DNA of 6,879 bases. It comes from Actinomycetota bacterium. GTDB lineage: Bacteria > Actinomycetota > Acidimicrobiia > Acidimicrobiales > Ilumatobacteraceae. The stretch covers positions 1 to 6,879 of the forward strand of contig WLTJ01000088.1 in NCBI GenBank assembly GCA_009705435.1. Reading direction: 5' to 3'. The first letter of the stretch is position 1; each line of letters opens with the position of its first letter. Positions 1-4,639 of the stretch are shown in pieces. Below the pieces are notes generated by a model that was given only the letters and a program-made list of their open reading frames with translations, was not told the origin of the DNA and ran no database searches. Position numbers and translations under genes: made by a program.

Positions 1-246
1 ATCGTGACCAGAAATGGCGCACGGGGCCGATCCACCGCAGCCCGGCAACAGAAGCGGGGGATGACAGCTAGAAAGAACGCTGACCGCGAGAAAGTTCGCT
101 GACCGCACGCAAAGACGTGCCGTGGTTTTCTAGCAATAGAAAACATCCGACCCGTCGGTGAGATTGCGTCAGTCTCGAAATCGGGAATGGTCGTATCACG
201 AACGCTCATCGCCTGATGGACGGGGGTTCGATTCCCCCCAGCTCCA
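1..246 (+). ncRNA. ssrA: tmRNA (transfer-messenger RNA), 3' part; 5' end lies left of the window
   Basis: tmRNA rescues stalled ribosomes, acting first as an alanyl-tRNA mimic and then as an mRNA for a degradation tag. The end of the molecule is clear. A T arm with a GGGGG stem (222-226), a TTCGATT loop (227-233) and a CCCCC strand (234-238) is followed by the 3' acceptor strand CAGCTCC (239-245) and the discriminator A246. CAGCTCC is the tmRNA acceptor 3' strand, expected to pair with a 5' GGGGCTG-type end outside the window. Upstream are structures fitting the pseudoknot region: a GCACG/CGTGC hairpin (105-120) and an 8-bp hairpin closed by a GCAA tetraloop (125-144). The tag reading frame must lie left of position 1, since the usual mature length is about 350-400 nt. 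The genome encodes CTA, not CCA, after A246, so CCA would have to be added after transcription. Confidence 0.93.
70..106 (+). repeat. imperfect tandem repeat, period 19 nt, in the tmRNA pseudoknot region
   Basis: The 18-nt units at 70-87 and 89-106 differ only where AA (76-77) becomes TT (95-96). This change lets GAAC (75-78) pair with GTTC (94-97), so the two units can form a stem with each other. It is probably part of a pseudoknot and may have arisen by duplication of a pseudoknot strand. Confidence 0.6.
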
Positions 247-250
247 CTAA
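236..250 (+). repeat. putative attachment site attL: 3' end of ssrA
   Basis: The 15-bp sequence CCCCAGCTCCACTAA covers the 3' strand of the T stem, the acceptor strand and the first bases past the discriminator. It is repeated exactly, in the same orientation, at 1529-1543. The 3' ends of tRNA and tmRNA genes are well-known targets of tyrosine-recombinase integration. That process rebuilds the RNA gene at one end of the insert and leaves a partial copy at the other. By rough estimate a 15-bp exact repeat is unlikely by chance in a window this small (about 2%), and much less likely to fall exactly on this site. Confidence 0.65.
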
Positions 251-283
251 GGGGGACTAGGAGAAATACCGGTCCCCCTTAGT
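246..283 (+). terminator. perfect 12-bp inverted repeat after ssrA, candidate terminator or processing hairpin
   Basis: ACTAAGGGGGAC (246-257) pairs perfectly with GTCCCCCTTAGT (272-283) across a 14-nt loop, which could add a two-pair GG/CC extension. The stem is strong, but no T run follows, so termination would be of the U-poor type often seen in actinobacteria. The left arm begins at the tmRNA discriminator base, so the hairpin competes with the mature 3' end and may act in 3' processing. Confidence 0.55.
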
Positions 284-304
284 AGAAATCACGGGCTTGG
301 CGTC

Positions 305-310
305 TACCTT
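305..310 (+). promoter_or_regulatory. candidate -10 box of the P450 gene
   Basis: TACCTT fits TANNNT and lies exactly 7 nt before the ATG at 318, the spacing expected if transcription starts at the start codon (leaderless mRNA). No clear -35 element is seen. The same arrangement recurs at other genes in the window. Confidence 0.4.
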
Positions 311-317
311 GATTTGC

Positions 318-1523
318 ATGAATCCGAACATGTCTCACCCGTCCTACGACGGTGATCTATATACCGATGAGGCTCTCCTCAATCCCTATGAGCACTACCG
401 AACCTTGCGCGATCTGGGTCCCGCTGTCTGGCTTACTGCTCACGAGGTTTACGCAGTAACTCGCTACCAGGACGTGCGTGCGGTCTTGTCTGATCCGGAG
501 ACGTTTTGCTCCGGGCAAGGGGTCGGTCTCAATGACCTTGTCAACCAAGCAGGTCAAGGCTCCACCCTCATGAGCGATGGCGCAGAACATGATCGCATCC
601 GGTCGGTGACCGGCAGTGCTCTGACAGCAAAGGCCGTCTCTGCGTTAAGACCTGACGGTCACATCCGGGCCGAGGAAATGGTCGATCGACTTCTTCAGCA
701 GTCAACGTTTGACGCCGTACCCGATCTGGCAGAAGTGCTTCCCACCGAATGGGTGCCCGACTTGTTGGGTTGGCCCGAACAAGGACGCGCCGACTTGCTG
801 AAGTGGGGAGCAGCCAACTTCGATGTGCTTGGCCCGCTGAATCAACGAGCCATCGATGCCACGGAGTTCGCCATCGAGGGAGTGAATTTCGCCGCCTGGG
901 TCGCGTCAGAATCGTTGCCGGAGGGGTCGATGGCCGCAGGAATATTGGAAGCGGCCGCATCTGGCGTGCTTCGGCCTGAAGAGTGCCCAATCGTGCTCTG
1001 CGATTATCTCTTCCCATCGCTCGACACAACGGTCAGCGGACTCGGTGCTGCGATCTGGCTGTTTGCTACCCATCCCGACCAATGGGATCTCTTTCGCAGC
1101 GATCCCAGTCGAGCTAGACAAGCATTCGACGAGGTGCTTCGCCTGGAAACGCCGGTCACGGGATTCACTCGGGTGGCTACCCGGGAAGCAGTCATCGGCG
1201 ATATCGAGATTCCGGCCGGCGCACGCGTATTGGTGAGTTTTGCTTCCGCTAACCGCGACGAGCGCAAGTGGGATGAACCCGAGAGGTTCGACATCAACCG
1301 AGCCAATGCTTCGCACTTGGCATTCGGCTATGGGGTCCACGCTTGTGTCGGCATGGGCCTCGCTCGATTGGAAGCCACCGAGGTGTTGTCCGCCCTCGCT
1401 CGTCGCGTGGAGCGCTTTGAGTTGGTTGCCCCTCCCGTCCGAAAGTTGAACAACACCATCCGCGCCTTTTCGTCGCTGCCGATTCGCATCGTTGCATCTT
1501 CTCAATCGGATGTGATTGTCTGA
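318..1523 (+). CDS. cytochrome P450
   Basis: This is a soluble bacterial class P450, a heme monooxygenase that would insert oxygen into an unknown small substrate using electrons from a ferredoxin or similar partner. At 401 residues its length is normal. Numbered from ATG 318, the I-helix motif PSLDTT is at 233-238, the K-helix ExxR pair is E272/R275, a PERF motif is at 321-324, and the heme loop is FGYGVHACVG at 336-345 with C343 as the heme ligand. The I-helix has PS where most P450s have AG before the xDTT. No ferredoxin or reductase gene is adjacent. The open frame extends to TTG 297, and ATG 330 is also possible. I chose 318 because a TANNNT box lies 7 nt upstream and no ribosome binding site supports the others. 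The gene is GC-richer than its neighbours and is bracketed by copies of the ssrA 3' end. The fold assignment is secure; the substrate and CYP family are not determined. Confidence 0.96.
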   Translation: MNPNMSHPSYDGDLYTDEALLNPYEHYRTLRDLGPAVWLTAHEVYAVTRYQDVRAVLSDPETFCSGQGVGLNDLVNQAGQGSTLMSDGAEHDRIRSVTGSALTAKAVSALRPDGHIRAEEMVDRLLQQSTFDAVPDLAEVLPTEWVPDLLGWPEQGRADLLKWGAANFDVLGPLNQRAIDATEFAIEGVNFAAWVASESLPEGSMAAGILEAAASGVLRPEECPIVLCDYLFPSLDTTVSGLGAAIWLFATHPDQWDLFRSDPSRARQAFDEVLRLETPVTGFTRVATREAVIGDIEIPAGARVLVSFASANRDERKWDEPERFDINRANASHLAFGYGVHACVGMGLARLEATEVLSALARRVERFELVAPPVRKLNNTIRAFSSLPIRIVASSQSDVIV

Positions 1524-1528
1524 GATGG

Positions 1529-1543
1529 CCCCAGCTCCACTAA
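1529..1543 (+). repeat. putative attachment site attR: partial copy of the ssrA 3' end
   Basis: This is an exact second copy of CCCCAGCTCCACTAA from 236-250. It sits in the 25-bp gap between the P450 stop (1521-1523) and the convergent stop of the next gene (1549-1551). Identity ends abruptly on both sides (G1528 versus C235; T1544 versus G251). The bases after the repeat can form a small ACTAA/TTAGT hairpin (1539-1553), an AT-rich counterpart of the strong hairpin next to ssrA. If the P450 segment were removed by recombination between the two copies, ssrA would end directly against the convergent gene. Confidence 0.65.
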
Positions 1544-1548
1544 TAAAT

Positions 1549-2127
1549 TTAGTTCTCGACGACAAGTTTGTCAGAGAAGTTAACCCGCCTACAGGAACCA
1601 CCGAATTGAGATTCAATTTCTTGAATCATTTTCAACGAACCGCCAACGTAGAGGGACCAAAAGTCAACATCGGTTCCAATGAACCAAGCATGATCATCTG
1701 GCCACACAAGGTCAGGATTGCGCCATTCGTCTGAACCTGGATATCTCAAATCACCTATCGATAACGAGTCACCCGTAAAAAGACGGTAGTTCCGATTTGG
1801 CATTTCAAGTCTTGAGATTCGAGAGAGTTCTTTGTCGTTCGACTCCGACCAGAAGCCATGCCCATCCCAAATGCCGAATGTCAATGTGCTCCGAGTCGAC
1901 GAATATCGGGCACAAGTAGAACCCAGCACAACGAACATCTCCCTATACGCCGACCACCAATGCTGCACTCCTGGGGCTGGCGCAGAAAGCCGAACGACCG
2001 CTTCAAATGTGTTCGGGATCAGGGCTCCCACCGTCCATGCGCTGCTCGCGCATCCTTGGCGAACCCATTCTTCAATGCCGCGTGTTGTGATCGGCGAAAT
2101 TGACTCGCCAAATGGGAATGTGCTCAC
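1549..2127 (-). CDS. uncharacterised actinobacterial protein
   Basis: This is a 192-residue protein with no signal peptide or membrane segment, so probably cytoplasmic. It resembles, from memory, an actinobacterial family of unknown function. Shared landmarks are VGALIP at 33-38, FGIWDGHG at 84-91, NYRLFTG at 113-119, and the C-terminal block WPDDHAWF...TDVDF...YVGGS at 142-164. The many Trp and Asp residues in these blocks are its most distinctive feature. The segment between the first two landmarks seems short compared with relatives I recall, so an internal deletion is possible. The start is GTG 2127. No Shine-Dalgarno is visible, but TAGTTT lies 6 nt upstream, which suggests a leaderless transcript. 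It is divergent from the TetR gene across 73 bp and may be its target. It is convergent with the P450, with a 25-bp gap that contains the att-like repeat. I do not assign a function. Confidence 0.85.
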   Translation of the reverse strand: MSTFPFGESISPITTRGIEEWVRQGCASSAWTVGALIPNTFEAVVRLSAPAPGVQHWWSAYREMFVVLGSTCARYSSTRSTLTFGIWDGHGFWSESNDKELSRISRLEMPNRNYRLFTGDSLSIGDLRYPGSDEWRNPDLVWPDDHAWFIGTDVDFWSLYVGGSLKMIQEIESQFGGSCRRVNFSDKLVVEN

Positions 2128-2133
2128 GAATTC

Positions 2134-2139
2134 AAACTA
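2134..2139 (-). promoter_or_regulatory. candidate -10 box of the uncharacterised gene
   Basis: Read on the minus strand, TAGTTT lies 6 nt before the GTG start at 2127. It fits the TANNNT pattern with leaderless spacing. No convincing -35 is seen 17-18 bp upstream. Confidence 0.35.
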
Positions 2140-2180
2140 GCCAGACGCACGCGAAATCTGCTCTCTGAGCGAAGCCACCC

Positions 2181-2192
2181 GCCTAGATAGGC
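2181..2192. promoter_or_regulatory. candidate TetR operator palindrome
   Basis: GCCTA GA TAGGC is a 5-bp perfect inverted repeat with a 2-bp centre, overlapping the presumed -10 box of the TetR gene and lying in the 73-bp divergent control region. TetR-family repressors commonly bind short palindromes between themselves and a divergent gene. A longer-spaced pair, AAGCC (2172-2176) and GGCTT (2190-2194), overlaps it. The site is short, so this is a guess from position. Confidence 0.35.
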
Positions 2193-2193
2193 T
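2188..2193 (+). promoter_or_regulatory. candidate -10 box of the TetR gene
   Basis: TAGGCT lies 7 nt before ATG 2201. The identical hexamer stands 6 nt before the small lipoprotein gene at 6116, which supports it as a promoter element of this genome. A weak -35 match, CTGAGC (2165-2170), lies 17 bp upstream. Confidence 0.45.
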
Positions 2194-2200
2194 TACGCAT

Positions 2201-2806
2201 ATGGACGGTCGCCGAGCTCGACGGATGACTAATCGCCAAAATATCCTTGCAGTCGCCCGCGTCATGATTGACGAAGGTGGACTGGAAAACCTCTCGATGC
2301 GGGCACTCGCCGAAAAGGTTGGGGTCAGCGTCACGACGCTGTACAACTTATTCGATACTCGCGAAGCAATCGTCCGTGCAGCACTTGATCAAGTGCTTGC
2401 TGAGATCACTCCTATCGTCGGTTCACTTCAACCAAGCATGTCTCTGGGCCAAATCTGCCAAAGCGCAGTCAGTATCAGCAACGTGGCTTTTCAGGCGATG
2501 ACTCCTTCGCTTTTACTTGCCGTGATGAGCGACGATGCGAACCCTCGCGAGTTTTTCATTGAACACCATGCGTCCGATGGCATTTTTCCTTTCTTACAAC
2601 AAGCGCAAATTCAAGGCGAACTTTCCAGTGATGCCGATCTTGCCGACATCACCACTACCTTTGAAGCAGTCATTTATTCGGCCTCCCGATTCTGGGCCAT
2701 GGGGCTCATCAATACTGATGAACGCACGCGTCGAATTCGTATCGGCGTCAAGTTGGCGTTGCTCGCCTACGCAACTCCGCAGGGACGTCAATCGCTCGTC
2801 GAGTGA
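2201..2806 (+). CDS. TetR/AcrR-family transcriptional regulator
   Basis: This is a 201-residue DNA-binding regulator, normal length for the family, which acts as a dimeric repressor released by a small ligand. The N-terminal domain is typical. Residues 12-26 form the first helix (RQNILAVARVMIDEG), and the helix-turn-helix spans about 31-60, with LSMRALAEKVGVSVTTLYNLF followed by a DTREAIV segment. The rest (about 65-201) is a helical ligand and dimer domain too variable to predict the ligand. The start at ATG 2201 is supported by TAGGCT 7 nt upstream; the in-frame ATG 2225 would also keep the whole domain. The gene is divergent from the uncharacterised gene at 1549-2127, which is its most likely partner target besides itself. 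Its stop lies only 6 bp from the convergent stop of the propeller lipoprotein, with no terminator between them. The family call is secure; target and ligand are unknown. Confidence 0.93.
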   Translation: MDGRRARRMTNRQNILAVARVMIDEGGLENLSMRALAEKVGVSVTTLYNLFDTREAIVRAALDQVLAEITPIVGSLQPSMSLGQICQSAVSISNVAFQAMTPSLLLAVMSDDANPREFFIEHHASDGIFPFLQQAQIQGELSSDADLADITTTFEAVIYSASRFWAMGLINTDERTRRIRIGVKLALLAYATPQGRQSLVE

Positions 2807-2812
2807 CCCAAC

Positions 2813-4519
2813 TTAACTCGCCGGATAGCGCACCATTCCAAATGCTGTCCCATGCAAGATGTGCCCCTCGTCGTCAATAAAGAGTCCAGCAAAGACAGTG
2901 TTATAACGCGAACTACCGGTGATCCATGTCAAGACAGATTCACCAGTTGTCCAATCAATACCTTCTAAGGCCCACTTGCCGTCACGGCCACCAACTGTGT
3001 ACAAAGTGTTTGATCCAAGACTCACCAACGGAACCCCATTCGCCGATGAAACTTCTTGATTAACCCAAGACGAAGCAAACGCTTGCGCTACTGGATCCCA
3101 TGCGAATTTCTGCATACCGTGCGGAGCGAAGGCCGGATCGGCACCCGAATATGACACAAGAAGTCGAGCAGCTTTGGCTGGATAACCGTCGGGAATAGTT
3201 GGCGAGTCGTTGTTGACGACAAGCGCCCCATATCCACCAACCACAACACCCTGCTCACTTTGGATCGCAGTCAGTTTTGGGTCCCCCATCGTCACGAGTT
3301 CTTGACCAGCAATCTGCGGAGACAATGCGCCCTCAATCGGTTCCCAGTCCTGCGGTGCACCATCTCTCCAGAACAACACAACATTCATCTGTTCATCACC
3401 GTCGGTAATGACGACGAAGCGATCATCGCAATAGCCCATCAAGGCTGGAGTGGCGCCACTTCCCTTGCCGGCACTATTGGAATAAGGGGCCGACCAAGCC
3501 CCATCCGCTGGCGATGTTGAGAGTTTTGTTCCGTCCCACACAACTTTGTGCATCTCGTTGAGCGACACCGCGTAGATGCCACCTTGGTCGTCAACGGCAA
3601 TCGAGTTGCGCACCCAACTTGCGCTAGCGAGGGTCACTCCACTGGCGACAACCTCTGCGTTATGAGCTGCCGCAGCCTCCTGACCGGGCAAAGCAATAGC
3701 AACATAGTCAGAAAAATCGCGATCAAGAACGACTATCCAGCCTTCATCGGTCACGACGACCAACTTGCCGTCAAATGTCATATTCACGCCGACGAACCCA
3801 CCCGTGATTTCAGCGGGCCGCTTCCACTCGTCACGCAGAATGATGGGTGAACGCGGGTCGCCAACCGTTTGATCTTGGTACGCGAGAACCGAGTCCTCCC
3901 CACCGATAAACAATGTGTTGTCAACATCAAGCGCGTAATAAATGCCCGTCAAACCAAGCAGATATTTCGCACCGAATCCTAAACCCGTGAGCGCCAACTC
4001 GCTGCCCGACTGTTGATCCATCAGAGCGATGTTGGCATCGGCTTCATCGCTGGATAACAACTCTTTGTCTGGCCGTGGCAACTCTGCAAGTAACTCAAAA
4101 GTTTTCGCATCAATTTTGCTAATGCGGTCAGCACCGTTACTCCAGATCACACGCGAACCATCGGGATACTTTGATGAGATAGCCAACCCAGCATGACCAG
4201 GTCCGAGGTGCACATACTGCACATCGGCTGGTGTCAACGTCTGCGTTGAATCGCGCGGACCAGCAGTCGGCGAACCGTTTGATTGAGAGGCATCAATGTG
4301 ACCGATCGGGGCAGGGCTATCAGCAAAGAACGGATTCTGAGGAGGGTTCTCACATGCAGCGGAATCTGCCGCAAGCGTTGTCGTCGTCTGCGCAACAGTG
4401 GTTGGCGACTCAGTACTGACCGGTTGGTCGGAAGTGGAGTCACTCGAACTGCACGCCGCGAAGGCCAATCCGCAAGCAAATAAGAGAGAGATTCTTGAAT
4501 ACCGAGGCGATGGGTTCAT
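2813..4519 (-). CDS. secreted lipoprotein with a probable beta-propeller domain, function unknown
   Basis: This 568-residue protein starts with a signal peptide (1-22: basic RYSR, then a hydrophobic stretch) and a lipobox-like FAAC with the lipidated Cys at 23. A Ser/Thr/Pro-rich linker to about residue 52 would tether it to the outer face of the membrane. The remainder has recurring beta-rich units with aromatic and glycine turns, for example WSNGADRISKIDAKT near 126, LVVVTDEGWIVVLDRDF near 253, IYAVSLNEMHKVVWDG near 315, and LMGYCDDRFVVITDGDEQ near 360. These look like blades of a propeller related to PQQ or SMP-30-like folds. No enzymatic residues are recognised. ATG 4519 is preferred over TTG 4522 because TATATT ends 6 nt before it. 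It is convergent with the TetR gene and downstream of the malic enzyme, behind a candidate terminator. It might bind a ligand or wall component. Lipoprotein status is fairly sure; the fold is inferred. Confidence 0.88.
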   Translation of the reverse strand: MNPSPRYSRISLLFACGLAFAACSSSDSTSDQPVSTESPTTVAQTTTTLAADSAACENPPQNPFFADSPAPIGHIDASQSNGSPTAGPRDSTQTLTPADVQYVHLGPGHAGLAISSKYPDGSRVIWSNGADRISKIDAKTFELLAELPRPDKELLSSDEADANIALMDQQSGSELALTGLGFGAKYLLGLTGIYYALDVDNTLFIGGEDSVLAYQDQTVGDPRSPIILRDEWKRPAEITGGFVGVNMTFDGKLVVVTDEGWIVVLDRDFSDYVAIALPGQEAAAAHNAEVVASGVTLASASWVRNSIAVDDQGGIYAVSLNEMHKVVWDGTKLSTSPADGAWSAPYSNSAGKGSGATPALMGYCDDRFVVITDGDEQMNVVLFWRDGAPQDWEPIEGALSPQIAGQELVTMGDPKLTAIQSEQGVVVGGYGALVVNNDSPTIPDGYPAKAARLLVSYSGADPAFAPHGMQKFAWDPVAQAFASSWVNQEVSSANGVPLVSLGSNTLYTVGGRDGKWALEGIDWTTGESVLTWITGSSRYNTVFAGLFIDDEGHILHGTAFGMVRYPAS

Positions 4520-4525
4520 CAACTC

Positions 4526-4531
4526 AATATA
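4526..4531 (-). promoter_or_regulatory. candidate -10 box of the propeller lipoprotein gene
   Basis: Read on the minus strand, TATATT is a near-consensus -10 hexamer located 6 nt before ATG 4519, again suggesting a leaderless mRNA. The 120-bp gap upstream (4520-4639) otherwise holds the malic enzyme terminator and nothing else I recognise. Confidence 0.45.
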
Positions 4532-4590
4532 GTCTGAATTTCAATCTATATGTAACGATGTTAAACAAACTTCGTGCGCACCGTTTCCCT

Positions 4591-4624
4591 CAAAATTGCC
4601 TGTCAAACAGCACCTTTGACTGGC
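4591..4624 (-). terminator. intrinsic terminator of the malic enzyme gene
   Basis: On the minus strand, 15 bp after the TGA stop (4640-4642), GCCAGTCAAA pairs with TTTGACAGGC around a 7-nt loop: nine base pairs with one A-A mismatch. AATTTTG follows. The hairpin plus short T run is the usual form of a Rho-independent terminator and separates this gene from the propeller lipoprotein gene. Confidence 0.6.
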
Positions 4625-4639
4625 TGCAGATTGTTTCGC

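Larger units (their letters stand above)
236..1543 (+). mobile_element. putative one-gene genomic island in ssrA, without an integrase
   Basis: About 1.3 kb lies between two direct copies of the ssrA 3' end and holds a single gene, the cytochrome P450. In four sampled 60-base lines the P450 has about 61% GC, against about 49% in sampled lines of the malic enzyme and of the TetR gene. Integration at tmRNA 3' ends is established. That this stretch is such an insert is inference from the repeat and composition. No integrase or recombinase gene lies inside, so it would be a deletion remnant, a cassette moved in trans, or the outcome of recombination with another ssrA copy. An alternative is chance similarity of the right-hand repeat. 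Confidence 0.5.

Noticed and set aside
147..158. CCGAC/GTCGG palindrome as a possible protein operator
   Set aside because: It falls inside the tmRNA, where it is better explained as RNA pairing in the pseudoknot region.
568..1616. Long open frames on the minus strand opposite the P450 (568-1029 and 906-1616)
   Set aside because: They overlap a gene with all P450 motifs intact, their translations are Arg/Ser-rich and low in recognisable structure, and they have no promoter-like start.
1832..2140. Plus-strand frames of 102 and 81 codons (1832-2140, 1858-2103)
   Set aside because: They lie opposite the uncharacterised minus-strand gene, whose translation contains conserved-looking blocks. The plus-strand products look random.
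2800..2820. CGAGT/ACTCG inverted repeat between the TetR and propeller lipoprotein stops, as a bidirectional terminator
   Set aside because: Only five base pairs with an 11-nt loop and no T run on either side; too weak to call.
4231..4483. Overlapping open frames on both strands near the N-terminus of the propeller lipoprotein
   Set aside because: They are shadows of the Ser/Thr-rich linker region of that gene, with no features of their own.
4551..4567. TAAC-GAT-GTTA inverted repeat upstream of the propeller lipoprotein gene, as an operator
   Set aside because: Four base pairs in an AT-rich stretch are expected by chance, and no regulator is adjacent.
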